From Lottia gigantea (taxonomy: Eukaryota; Mollusca; Gastropoda; Lottiidae): a DNA stretch of 64,000 nucleotides. Of the stretch, positions 21,771 through 33,440 are shown piece after piece; the first letter of the stretch is position 1, and each line of letters opens with the position of its first letter. Location: assembly GCF_000327385.1 (NCBI RefSeq), contig NW_008706957.1:693408-757407 (forward strand), given 5' to 3'. The notes beneath the pieces were generated by a model. The model did no database searches and was not told where the DNA came from. It worked only from the letters and a program-made list of their open reading frames with translations. A program made the translations under genes and the position numbers.

Positions 21771-22710
21771 GTTGACGACATACGAAAGGGGTGCAGAGTT
21801 GAGAAACAAAGTTGCCCTGGATCGCTAGACAATATGATAAGTGAGCGCTAATTATTGTACCTCGAATCTAAACCCGAAGCTTTAAGCTACAAGAAAGACA
21901 CCTTGATAGCCGTGTCCACCAACAAGGACAACCGCATATTACATGAAATGAGTATGGAAATTGAAAATAAGATTAATAAAAGATGATAAAGCGGTTATGG
22001 CAGGTATAATGAAGGTTAATAATGAGTATTTAATGATGGGAAATGAGATCGATCATTCAATAATCGATACTGATGAAGCAATCCAAGTTCATTTTCAAAA
22101 TGAGTTTTGTATGTCAACTGATCTACATGAATATAATCAATATAGGTAATAAAGAGTGTCTTTGTCTGAATATCATCATCTTCACAATGTCAAGTTATTA
22201 CGATCTGCGTCTCATACCTTGACTACAATAGCCATTGTCTTGTATCACATAAGTTTATAAAAACAGCAATTTGATTGGATCTCTGCGCGTATAATCTAGG
22301 GTACTGACTGACTATATTCGGTACTGTATCATATCAAATCGCTGCATTTGGAATCTTCTCTTCTGTGATACAAACAAGTGACTACTGAAGGCAAGGTATT
22401 AGAAGCAGATTGTAATATATTGACATTGTGAAGGTGGAATACCGTGTGCAATCTTCTTTTCCAAATCAATGCTTAGACGATATTCGATAGATTTTCTATT
22501 TATTGGAACCTTTGAAGAATTAAATATGCCCCGAGACGTAACTGATATACTACAAAAGACAAAGGAATTTGATTCATTCTATACGTTCTCTTTGTATATA
22601 TTGTAACCTTTGACTTCGATTTAATAATTTCCACTGATCAAGGTGCATGTTACTGAGATCTAGGTATATGATATACGTGTTAGAATGGCAATCTGATACC
22701 GGACTAAAAT

Positions 22711-22870
22711 TGAATGGATGGAGTTTTACGTCCTACTTTTCTGTAATTGAATGGGCTAATTGAAGACAGACAATACCAATGACAGTGGCATAAGCCTACT
22801 CATTTTTCGATATCAAACTGTCGAGAGATCTTTAACGTCCACAGTTTGTAGCACACAGAGCCTGAAAGAC
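22711..22870 (-). mobile_element. SINE-like dispersed repeat, diverged copy
   Basis: Read on plus it runs GGAGTTTTACGTCCTACTTT, GGCTAATTGAAGACAGACAA, GAGAGATCTTTAACGTCCAC, AGTTTGTAGCACACAGAGCC. This matches the better copy at 49911 and the reverse of the tRNA-headed copy at 60030. The gene-like orientation (tRNA head first) is therefore the minus strand here. Confidence 0.6.
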
Positions 22871-23279
22871 TGCTGCGTTTTCGATTTAAGACCCCTCCTT
22901 AAAGTATTTATACAGGTAGTGCTTTCTTAGGGAATACATATATGTCTGATGGTTCTGATCGAGTCTTGTAAATTTTTTAACCTGGCAAATATGGGACATT
23001 TAAAAGATAGCCACAAAATAATGTTTTAACAAGTAAATGTGTAGGTTTATAGAAAAAAACTTATACAGAGTTTCAGAATTGTTTAATTGGAAAGTTCCTG
23101 ATAATGAGAGACATTACTTAGTCTGATATTTACACACTTCTTGAAAACAAGACTTGAACTATCTCTTTCCGGTAATAACCATTAAATCGTAGGAAGCAAA
23201 TGTTCTCAAGTTCTGTAATTATGTATGTAACCACTTCCAGGCTTGTAAGTCCACAAAATATAACAAGGGTAAAAAAATG

Positions 23280-23510
23280 TGGGTCTTATAGGTCTTCTAG
23301 TTATTTGTTAGTAGCTATTTTTGTTGTTAGTCACTGTTTTTGTTAGTTATAGCTGTTTCTGTTGTTAACCGGCCTAGCACAAACAGACCTTGCCGTTTTT
23401 GTTATTAGTAGCTGTGTTATTGTTAGTAGCTGATGTAGTAAGTAGCTGTTGTTGTTGTGGCTATTGATGTTAACTGATGTTAGTTGTTGTGGCCCTTTCT
23501 TCGAATATAG
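23280..23510 (+). repeat. Second G/T-rich simple tract
   Basis: Imperfect repeats of TTGTTAGTAGCT and TTGTTGTT, similar in bias to 21300-21770. No coding evidence. The flanking 22871-23279 and 23511-24500 show nothing recognisable apart from scattered AT-rich runs. Confidence 0.5.
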
Positions 23511-24532
23511 TTTTTGCATCTTAACGAAATTGGTCCGAAACTAGTTGACTCATATCAGCCTCTAAAATACCGCCCAACCCTAAGGGACTGATTTGCAAGA
23601 CCGAGTTTTGTACTACGTGCATAACTATGACAATCACAGAAGTAGGACTTAAAACTTAAATTCATTACGTTTCATTCCATCGCCGTAGCACACTCGAAAA
23701 TGTGGGTGGCTATTAAAAATATACTTAAAAAAATGACACTTCATTGCCTCAAATATTGCGCAATCTGATTTAATTTCGAATGGAGCTGAAAACAAAATAT
23801 CTGAAGTAGTATTTTAATCACATTACGAGGTCAGTCCGTGAGCGTCCAAAGAAAGGATATAGCGTGTATACTGGACCAGAGTAATTATAAGTTATAAAAT
23901 ATTAAGATGACATATGTCTAACAATCTATACACCTATTATATCATTCCCTATTGTCTGTCTTTATATTATTTCAATATTAATAATACCGATTTATTCCTA
24001 ATATACCATTAATAACACAATTAAAAATCACATTTATCGCATCATATATAATACTCTTGTAATAACAGTGCAAAACTTAGATTTACTTACTTAGGTTCAA
24101 TGACCAGATTTTTTGAGGATGTTTCTGTTGTTGTATCTGCTGTGGTTTTTCTTTTTGCCAAATAACGATGCCAAACTAAGATTTACTTCCTTCCAGTTCG
24201 ATGACCAGATTGTGGTGTAAGCGTCTTAAGGAAGGATATAGCTTTAATTAATATATGGATTAATATATAATATCTATGAATTGATACTTTCTTTTCGGTA
24301 GTTTTCAGGATTTGATTAAATTGTTTACGAGTTTTACTTGTGTTTGGTAGCGAAATTAGCAGATTGTCTTCATTCGTAGTCCGAAGTTCATGGACTGTAG
24401 ATTTTTTTTTTGAATCAACCATAAGGTAAGATATGGATATATCTGTTGAACTATACTTACAGAGTTTCGTCACTTGGTTCGTAGAAGTGTTATCAATTTT
24501 ATCTATATTTAGACGACATTGTCGACACCCAT

Positions 24533-24721
24533 GTGCGTCTGACCGTCTGCATCATCTTTTTTGGCGCTTTTGTCTTCATCTTGCATGTACATCACCCTGC
24601 CTGTGCTAGAGTTAGCCCGGTGTCGGCTCTCATCCCTTTATACCTTTCCTTGTCCGTGGCAGGCTATATGAATATTTCCTTAAAAATTTTCGAACTGTGT
24701 AAACGTCAATACTTCCCCTAA
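24533..24721 (+). other. Possible short secreted-peptide frame
   Basis: A 62-codon frame opens with a plausible signal sequence (MRLTVCIIFFGAFVFILHVH..) and is more GC-rich than its surroundings. A good donor (CTAAAG|gtaaga) and an acceptor-like gtggcag lie just downstream (24809 and about 24736), but no convincing multi-exon model could be built because the implied intron would be only about 36 bp. Weak; it may be chance. Confidence 0.15.
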
Positions 24722-25306
24722 CACTTTGTTGTGGCAGTGGAAGAACTCAGTCGGTTTCGAGTTGGATTGTCGTCTGCTGGGCGATTGGTTTCCGTGAGTT
24801 CATCCTAAAGGTAAGAAAAAATATGATGCATGTGCCAGTGTACCGAAGTCGGTCCATAGTCGGCTCTCAATCCCTAATAACTAAAAAGACGTCTATGTTG
24901 AAGGATGAAACTTTGAAATTTCAATGTCTGATTTGTTATGACGTTCGATGCATCTAAATGTGAGTATATTTGGACAAAGTGTGTTCTATTGATAGATAGT
25001 GCGTTTCCAGTACATTGCCAACCAAGCAAAATTTCATAGGAATACCTTACTCTTGTTTATATGTAATTTGTGTATCATAAATATTATTTTATGTCTCTTT
25101 TTTGTATTATATTACAATAAGATTTTAATAATATGGTATACTAATTAGGATAAGCTGCTTAATGATAATACAGATTTACAATGAACTCAAATTAACTTGT
25201 TATTTTCTTTAGTTTCTTTGGTGTCAAGGGGTACGGGAATTGAACTTTAATTAATACACACGAGTTGATGAGTTAGTTTTGATATTCAACCCTTGATGCA
25301 TTAGAG

Positions 25307-26012
25307 CAGTGGTTCCCTACCTATTTCAGCCTTCACATCCCTGGAGCAATCACTTGGACCATTCATACCCCAAAAAATTTGTTTCATCCACATTTCCAGC
25401 ATGAAATGATGTGAGGTGCTCTCGCACTTCAAAATATATTCTTCTTCTACACCAGTTGACCACACCCCTGACTCCCTAGTCCCACACCCTCAGGTCTATA
25501 TTGAATTCATTTTGATGAAAATATTACAAATTTATATATTTACATTGCTTAGAATGACATTTTTAAAGCATAATTTATGTAATTTGAAAATTACCTAGTT
25601 AAGACCTCTATATAGCTAATATAGCTATAGTTCCTAGAGCCGTTTCTTATGATGTAAAAATATTTTTTGTATTTTCCCCTCGACAAGGTTCAAGCTCCTG
25701 TATCCCATGTAAAACAAATTATTCGTTATGATTAGTTAAAAGGTATAATATATATATAATTATAGATATTAATGATTATATATCTGTACCGTACTTTTAC
25801 GTCAACGGTTCCACCCTTTGATTTGTTCATCCCGTGGGGCGTGGGACTAGGGTGTCAGGAGTGTGGCTCACTGGTGTAGGATAATAATTTATTTTTAAGC
25901 TGGGAGAGCACCTAATATCATCACAATATGCTGGACATGTGGTTGGTACATGATTTTGAAGTTTTTTTTAGATTTCTCCAGTGTGACGACTGAAAAAGAT
26001 TCGGAACCACTA
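25307..26012. mobile_element. hAT-like fold-back element, 0.7 kb
   Basis: Ends are CAGTGGTTCCCTACC at the left and GGAACCACT at the right. About 200 bp at each end are inverted copies of each other (for example ACACCAGTTGACCACACCCC against AGTGTGGCTCACTGGTGTAG; AGGTGCTCTCGCAC against GGGAGAGCACCT). CAGNGGTTC starts are typical of hAT transposons. No 8-bp target duplication could be matched. The interior is AT-rich and non-coding. Confidence 0.7.
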
Positions 26013-26534
26013 TACAACGCCATGCAGAGATCAGAATTCGATTTCATTATTTCCAATCATAGATTAATTATATTGGCGTCATCAAAACACAATTGACTTT
26101 TTCTAACTTGTTTAGTTTTATTGGACTGTAGTTTAGATTTATGTGAAATACAATAGCTGAATTATTTACTCTAGTAATTTGTGAGGGCTTCTAACAGAAT
26201 GGTCAAATAAGGCATTGATTTTATGGATTAATTCCTGATTATATTTCATTAGGAATGTGGTATATTTTGCCTTTATTAGATGGTTAATGTGCTTTGTCAG
26301 CCAGAACAATATTATTCAGGCTGACATTTCTGTAGTCTTGGATTCCTAACAACAAAAACCCGCAATAATATAGCCTATTACGTTTGAGTAGGATTTGTGT
26401 TAGTAAATCGGATTGTCAAATCTGTTTCAGTAGTGTACTTCGATGTATAATATTGTATTATTGTCTTTAAACGACATTATTTTAGGTGTTCAAGTTAAAA
26501 CCGACGTCAGGTTGACTATCTGAACGCAGACATC

Positions 26535-26745
26535 AGAAGCATTGGACACTGAGTGAACATTTTGTTCTCGTCAAAAAATCCCAGTGTTGGAGAGGGCAGA
26601 CATTTGATTGGCTGGCGGTGTAATAAAACTGGCGATTGTTCAAGAAGACAGTCATTTGGCCCTAACTGAAGTGGCTAAGTTAAAAATAAAAGTTAATAAA
26701 AACGGAACGAAAGTTTGGTCTAATTTTGATTAGACTGTCGCGGTA
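26535..26745. mobile_element. MITE family 4, partial copy
   Basis: Shares ATTTGATTGGCTGG, the GTTAATAAAAACGGAACGAA stretch and the terminal GTTTGGTCTAATTTTGATTA with the fuller copy at 38241; one end is missing. Confidence 0.6.
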
Positions 26746-27574
26746 AATTAACAATTGGAACTGCACTTAATGGAATTAATCGATTTTTTAATAATAGACG
26801 AACCGGACGTTAGATTTGCATGTAGATAAGTGCATGTTCTTGAGACTGGTTCAGTCAGAATTAGGAGACTACATGAATATCGCTCTATTATCCAGTCACA
26901 ATCCGAAACACATCTTATATCTGATAATATTTATGAAATTTCCATGGTAACAAAATCAATGTAAATATGATAATTACTTCTAATTAGAGTTGATAATGAG
27001 ATGATTTTTTAGTAATTTATCATCTGATATTTTCCTTATAAAGACCTACTAATAGTCATAAATTCAAATTTTTCGTTCCATTAAGATTCTACTTAGATAT
27101 AGGCCAATTTTTATTGATAACCGGGCCCTAAAAACATACGAGCGAAACTTATGGAATGTTTAGAAACATGGATCCTAATGTGATATGCAATAAATTTTGC
27201 AACAAAAATTGATTGTTTTCAAACTTTCCTCATTATAGTTTAAATAACCAGAACATGCGTCAATAACATTAAATAGGACAAAAAAGAAAGCAAATTCCAT
27301 TTTTGTTTCAAGGATAACATCATGAGTTCCCGAGAAACCTGTCTAACTGATCGTCTTCGTTAGTTATTTAGCTTTTTAAATTTTCCAGGAAATCCGTATG
27401 TATTTACAGATTGGTCGACTGGATAATGAATAAAGGCCACCAGACTTTTACACTCGGACAGAGATAAGAACCCGCAATCATTATTTTCTAGACGTATCCA
27501 AGCAATTGACCGACTAATTGTATATTTGTTATTTATAGAAGTATTAATGAATGTCGTCGCCGTCGCAATAGAAC

Positions 27575-28085
27575 GCAATAGAGACAACAGTTTTTATCTG
27601 ATTTGAATGAAATTTGGTTTGATCATTTATATTCATGAGATCTTGGACAAGTTCGAATTTGACGATCTTTCGATGAACGGTTTTTGAGTTATTGCCCTTG
27701 ACTTATGAAAAACGCGTCAAAATTTGGTTGTGAACACAATAGAGACTACAGTTTTCATCCAATTTGAATGAAATTCGGTGTGAATATTTATAATGATGAG
27801 ATCTTGGACAAGTTCGAATTTGTCGATCTTTCGATGAACAGTCTTTGAGTTATTGCCCTTGACTTAGTAAAAACTCATCAAAATTTGTTGGCGATAGAGG
27901 TGACAGTTTATGTCAGAATTTTATTAAATAATGTGTCTTTGTTTAAATCAACAATATCTTGCACAAATTAGATTTTTGGTATGATTTGACACAGATAGGT
28001 GAATGCTCTTGATATACTGAAAATGTATCAGGAAAGTGGGCGTATCTTGCTAGGCAACCACTTGTCCTAGATATAGTTATTTTCC
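27575..28085 (+). repeat. Dispersed repeat with 155-161-bp tandem units, left copy
   Basis: Two and a partial unit of about 160 bp (GAGATCTTGGACAAGTTCGA, TCGATCTTTCGATGAAC, GAGTTATTGCCCTTGACTTA), followed by a unique arm ending TTGCTAGGCAACCACTTGTC. The same sequence occurs inverted at 33090-33440, on the other side of the potassium-channel gene. Confidence 0.75.
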
Positions 28086-28512
28086 CTTAATTAATGTACT
28101 ATTTTCATTGTAGGTTGAAGATAGTAGTAGTTAATAGTATACAGAGAGCTTCTCAGATAAAAACCGGCAGGTGTAGCTATTGTTTCGGGATCTAATTAGC
28201 GGTTTGTTCTATCGTAATTTGTTAAGTTTGTAATGATAAACTGTTAAAAAACGTGATAATTACAATTGCTTGTTGCAACCGCATGTTCAATAGTTCAAAC
28301 AAGTAGCCAACGCCTTGAATATTGTCCATGTTCTCAGTAATTTACATGTATATTGCGGTGTTTTATTTCAAGACATCCAGTTCCGCCCGGTTCTGGTTTA
28401 GTGCTCCCGTAATAATCCTTTGAAAATTTTTTATGTGAACGATTGTGTTTGAACAGTGACAAAATTGAGATGCTTTTGATGGAGAAAAAATTAAGAATTG
28501 ACAGGTTTTGAA

Positions 28513-31008
28513 ATGGCATCAGGAAAGAACACAATAGGAGGTGCTGTGTTAGGACTGTTAGCAGAAAAACAACGGGAAAAATCCATTCCAAATATTCCCG
28601 AAAGTGATAAAATTATACTGAATGTTGGCGGTGTTCAACACGTTACGACGTTCACCACACTGTTAAAAAAGCCGGACACAAGACTATACAATGTGGCAGT
28701 GGTGGCTAAGAAAAAAGGACTTAAAGAAGTGTATTTTGACAGACATCCAGCGGTTTTCGCACATATTTTAAATTTTTATAGGACTGATTCGTTACATGTA
28801 CCGACCGATTTGTGTGGACCTATGATAAAAGATGAATTGAAATATTGGCAACTGGATGAAAATCAAATTGAACAGTGTTGCTGGGTGAATTATTGTCATT
28901 ATGAAGATACTTTGGAAATGTTACGAAAGTTTGAAGCTGATCATAGCTTGAAATTCCGCGGGAACTATCGAGGTGACGAATCGTCCCTGTGGAGTAGATC
29001 TCGTCCAAAAATTTGGAACTGGTTACAAGATCCCTATTCATCTAAGGGTGCTTTAGTAAGTAAATTATACTATTCAGATGGTACATTGTGAGATCTAAGG
29101 ATATAAAAGGTACAGATATCTGCTGAACGATAAATATTAGTTGCATTTGTAATGATAGATATCTGTTGAATGATAGATATCTGTTGAATGGTAGATATCT
29201 GTTGAACAATAGATACCTGCTGTGTGATAGATATCAGTAGTAATGTTGGGAATCTGTTAAATGGGTATATGTTGAATGGTAGATATCTGTTATATATCTG
29301 TTGAACGATGGATACCCGGTTGAATGGTACATATCTGTTGAATAGTAGATATCTGTTGAATGGTAGTTATCTGTTGACTAGTAGTTGACTAGATATCTGT
29401 TTGACTGTTGATATCTTGTTAGATAGTAGATATCTATTGAATGGTAGATATATTATGTTGAATTGTAGAAATCTGTAGAGTGGTAGATATCTTTTGAATG
29501 ATAGATATCTGTTGACTGTTAAATATCAGTTGAATAGTAGATATCTGTTGAATAGAAGATATCTGTTGAATGATAGATATCTGTTGACTGTTAAATATCT
29601 GTTAAATGGTAGGTATCTGTTGAATGATAGATATCTGTTGACTGTTAAATATCTATTGAATAGTGGATATCTGTTGAATAGTAGATATCTGTTGAATGAT
29701 AGATATATGTTGAATGGTAAATATCTGTTTATGGTGATGGTTTATTTATTTTTTTCTTTGTATAAGTAATATAATGTTTTTTTTTTATTATTTCAGGCCT
29801 ATGCTATTTTATCGCTATGTATCGTGACGTGTTCTATAACAGTCTTTATATTAGAGACTTTACCCTATTTTGGATCTGTTACAATCCATGCCAAAAGAAG
29901 AAATATAACAATAACGTCAATGGATCTGCGAAACGATTTGGACATTTTTAATGACGTCAGTCCGAATGATCTGTTGATTATTATTGACAATACATGTAAC
30001 ATTTTCTTTTTCGTAGAATTTGTGATAAAATTTCTTACAGCCCCAAGTAAACTGAGATTTCTTCGACAACCTTTGACAATAGTCGAACTGCTATGTTTAA
30101 TACCTTACTATATCGCCATTACACTCATATTTACACATAGTGACCCAGTTCGGATTTTTGAATTCATAAGAATCTTGTTGGCATCCAGAGTTCTGCGTAT
30201 TTTTAGAATTTTTGTGTTAATGAAACATTTTTTAGCATTGAAGATTTTGGTTTATACCATGCGAGCCAGTGCCAAGGAGTTGTTACTGCTTGTTTTTATT
30301 GTGATTATTGGGATTATCATATTCGCTTGTTTGGAATATTATATGGAAATGTTCACGGACATTGAAAGTGACTTTGAGCACATTCCTCTAGCTTTCTGGT
30401 GGGCGTTGATTACAATGACTACGGTAGGGTATGGTGATATATACCCTAAATCTGGACTGGGCTATATTGTGGGTGGCTTGTGTGCTATCAGTGGGGTACT
30501 GGTCATTGCTCTGTCAGTTCCTGTTATCGTCAATAACTTCACTGTATATTACACCCACGCGCAGTCTCGCGCAAAATTAAAAGAGCGTCGTCGACGTCAG
30601 AACGTGGCCAATCACTGGCGTAAAGGTATGACCATGGTACGAAGGAACACTATTCAACAGAGAATTCTGGTCAATGGAAAAGGTCCCAGAGTTGGAGTTG
30701 TTCTGGACTTGGAGGACTCTGTCAATGGTCAGCTTCCCAGATCTGCAACCAACACCCCTATTCCAAATCCGACTCCAAAAAGCAACAATACGGATGACAG
30801 TGAGGATAAACCGGGTACAGTTACCTCGAGAACATTGTCAAATATTCCATTGATAGATACATCAGATGGAACTGCTAACTCTGAAATTCCTCTACCAGGG
30901 GCCGTGGAGACAACTGAATCGAAATTAAAAAGGTTGTTTGTTAGCCAAACTGCTCCACAGAATGCAAACGGTGATGCGGTTACAAACCTATCGGATAAAA
31001 AGTCTTGA
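28513..31008 (+). CDS. Shaw-like (Kv3-type) voltage-gated K+ channel, 2 exons, 584 aa
   Basis: Exons 28513-29055 and 29797-31008 join in phase 0 (TTA|gtaagt ... ttatttcag|GCC). Residues 33-145 form the T1 tetramerisation domain (ILNVGGVQH, FDRHPAVFAHILNFYRT) with the complete zinc motif HX5CX20CC (H95, C101, C122, C123), typical of non-Shaker Kv channels; the CCW context is Shaw-like. S1 is about 182-203, S2 244-262, S3 274-293, S4 300-326, S5 342-362, pore 377-399 with filter TVGYGD (390-395), S6 403-428. N217 (NIT) in the S1-S2 loop is a possible glycosylation site. The cytoplasmic tail (about 435-584) is polar and low-complexity. Oddities: S4 lacks arginine at the usual R1 position (L309) and has V321 where K5 sits, and the S6 hinge is SVP (S421) instead of PVP. 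The first ATG in frame is 28513. Shaw channels act at the plasma membrane of neurons and muscle. Confidence 0.94.
29105..29740. repeat. About 18-22-bp minisatellite in the K+ channel intron
   Basis: Imperfect copies of GATAGATATCTGTTGAAT with variants (GGTAGATATCTGTTGAATG, ACTGTTAAATATCTGTTGAA) fill nearly the whole 741-bp intron. The right part (about 29490-29740) is the most regular and has a higher-order pattern of alternating TAGATATCTGTTGAAT and TAAATATCTGTT units. The open frame through it (NSRYLLNDRYLL...) is not a gene. Confidence 0.88.
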
Positions 31009-31289
31009 ATGACCAAATGACCAAATTGTTGAAAAAAAAGTGTAGAGTGGCTAAAAACTGCTTCGAGTGTAATGTGCATATCAATAACCTTAAATCAATG
31101 GGTCTGACCAGTCAAATAAGAGAAAATACACGTGATTTCAAAAGGACAACATAGGTGTATTATTATGTGATATCATTGGAAATTGATGCTTAAGTATATT
31201 AGTATATTAAGTATCGAACCATCCTGACCATTCCAGACCAGTTTGTCAAGCTGTCGTCCATCGGCTCCTACATTTAACTCAATGAGTCC

Positions 31290-31620
31290 TATATTACTCT
31301 AGAATGTTTTATATATAATTTCAGATGTGTATATCTAATATGTTTTATAGTTGACTCTAGGATGTTCTATAAACAACTCTAGGATGTTCTGTATTATATA
31401 ACTCTAGAATGTTCTATATAACTTTACAATGTTCCATAGGAATATGATGTTCTATATAATTCTGGAATGTTCTATCTCTATTCTAGGATATTATATGTAT
31501 ATAACTCTATGATGTTCTATATATAACTCTAGGATGTTCTATATTATATAACTCTGGGATGTTCTATTTATGACTCCGGGATGCTCTATATAACTCTATG
31601 ATGTTCTTAGTATAACCCAT
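31290..31620. repeat. About 22-25-bp minisatellite, 3' flank of the K+ channel
   Basis: Units of TATAACTCTAGGATGTTCTA with variable TATA spacers (TATATAA, TATTATATAA). About 12 copies, probably within the 3' UTR or just past it. Confidence 0.8.
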
Positions 31621-31928
31621 GATAGATTCCAAAATAGTGTAACGATAGTCGACAGCTTGACTTATGCGTGTGTCTTAATGGGTAAAGATTGTGCCCAAGT
31701 AGACGTTGCTATCGTGACAACCCGGGTATCTTTAAATTCGGGTCAATAATGTAGCTAAATGTGACCTTTAGCCCCGTTTAATAATTGTTAAACGATATGG
31801 TAAGATTTTTTAAAAGTGAAGTTTTTGTTGGGTTATTATTGTATTGTGATAGACAGATTTTTACTACCTATTATCATTGTTAATATATAAACTTTCTTGA
31901 TTGTTAAAAGATTGTTTTTGTTTATTCA

Positions 31929-31934
31929 AATAAA
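31929..31934 (+). terminator. Candidate poly(A) signal of the K+ channel gene
   Basis: AATAAA about 920 nt after the TGA stop, preceded by T-rich sequence. A second AATAAATAAA follows at about 32018. Either could serve; not confirmed. Confidence 0.3.
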
Positions 31935-32771
31935 TAGTTTTTCATTTATTGATGCGACGTTAACTTTCATTGAAGTTATTATAGGGAATGTGTTTTTATG
32001 ATGCGAATGGCAAAGAATAAATAAATGAACGAACTTATTTTAACCCTATAATGTACAAAATGGGGATATTCAACACCATGCTGTGTGCATTGGAAGAAAT
32101 TTTGCCACCAAAACTCTCTTAAATGTGGAGGTATCTTTAAGGTGCACGATCGGCAGCAAGTATGGCTACGTATTTACAAAGGATTCTGCCTCTCCGACCT
32201 GGAATCAAATGAAGGTAACTTTCTTTTAGATGCGACATATTGTGGGGACTTAAACTCTCTGTATTTATACATTCCTTTTAGTGAAAATTTATCTCTTTTA
32301 TCTTCAAAGATATTACAGTAATTAATTCGGAATTCTTCAAGAGAGTCAACTAGTCACAGTGGATAAGTCAAATATATTATTTATTATGTAAGTATGCATG
32401 CCTGTATGTATTATATTAGCTTACACAATCACATACTTATCATTCAATTAAACCAATTGCAATGCTTTCTAATTTTATACAAAGAAAGAAAATCTTCAAA
32501 ATGCCAAAAATAAATTGTTTGATATTAAACACACATTAAACTTAAACGTTATTTGAATGTTAGTTTAATAATGAACTGGAAGTAACAGGAGTAGTCTTTG
32601 ATGTAAAGTAACACGTTGGAAACGTATCTGAATCAAACCAATTAGCCATTAACTGACAATCTTTAGATAACTCAGGCAAAATGTTATCAATAATGTATGA
32701 TGACTTTTTACATAACTAAAGTTTGTCATCTAGTCTTTGAGGAATTGCAGTAGCCCACAATTACATTTCTA

Positions 32772-33010
32772 GCAAATACAATGCAATACAATACAAAAAC
32801 GCAATACAATACAATACAATACAATACAATACAATACAATACAATACAATACAATGCAATGCAATGCAATGCAATGCAATGCAATGCAATGCAATGCAAT
32901 GCAATACAATGCAATACAATACAAATACAAATAACGAATTCAATGCAATACAAGACACGACACAGGATAAGAATGCTCTGGTGCGATAATAATACAATAC
33001 AATACGCCTA
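32772..33010 (+). repeat. Pentanucleotide microsatellite (ACAAT/GCAAT)n
   Basis: A block of ACAAT units (about 32800-32850) switches to a block of GCAAT units (about 32851-32905) and back to ACAAT with interruptions. Because five is not a multiple of three, all frames stay open over long stretches, giving MYCIVLYCI-type false frames on both strands. Confidence 0.95.
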
Positions 33011-33089
33011 TATAAGAATACAAAACAATGCAATTTGCTTATAATTAATAATTACGATACAGTATATTAAATTTACAATACAAACTATA

Positions 33090-33440
33090 TTTCATCTAAA
33101 ACAAGTGGCTGCCTAGCAAAATAGCCCACTATCTTGATACATTTTCATTATATCAAGGGAAGTCACCAATCTGTGTCAAATCATACCAAAAAACTAATTT
33201 GTCCAAGATAGTGTTGATTTAATCAAACAGACAAAATTTAATAAAAATTCTGACCTTAACTATCACCTCTATCATGCGTTTTTCCTCGAAAGATCGTCAA
33301 ATTCGATCTTGTCTAAGATATCATCATTATTTAATGATCACACCAATTCGGATGAAAAGTTTAGTTTCTATCACGTTAACAAGCAAACATATTTTGACGC
33401 TTTTTTCATAAGTCAAGTACTGTGACGTGTGAGCCAAAGA
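33090..33440 (-). repeat. Dispersed repeat, right copy, inverted relative to 27575
   Basis: Reverse complement of the 27575-28085 repeat: the unique arm (AACAAGTGGCTGCCTAGC.., CAATCTGTGTCAAATCATAC) comes first, then one tandem unit (GATCTTGTCTAAGATATCAT, ATTTTGACGC, CATAAGTCAAGTACTGTGAC). It is more diverged and has fewer units than the left copy. Confidence 0.7.

Noticed and set aside
21363-21832. Four overlapping frames on both strands in the G/T-rich tract
   Set aside because: Strong compositional bias (few A or C on plus) explains them; no domain, no consistent splice structure.
29494-29769. 91-codon frame of LLNSRYLLNDRY repeats
   Set aside because: It is the minisatellite of the K+ channel intron translated; periodic, no start context, ends at the splice acceptor region.
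32085-32321. 78-codon plus-strand frame (MHWKKFCHQNSLKCGG...)
   Set aside because: No family resemblance. A phrase (ATCTTTAAGGTGCAC) resembles the SINE-like repeat, so it may be repeat-derived; too short to annotate as a gene.
32726-33044. Overlapping frames on both strands (MYCIVLYCI..., MQYNTIQYN...)
   Set aside because: All derive from the pentanucleotide array, which is free of stops in several frames.
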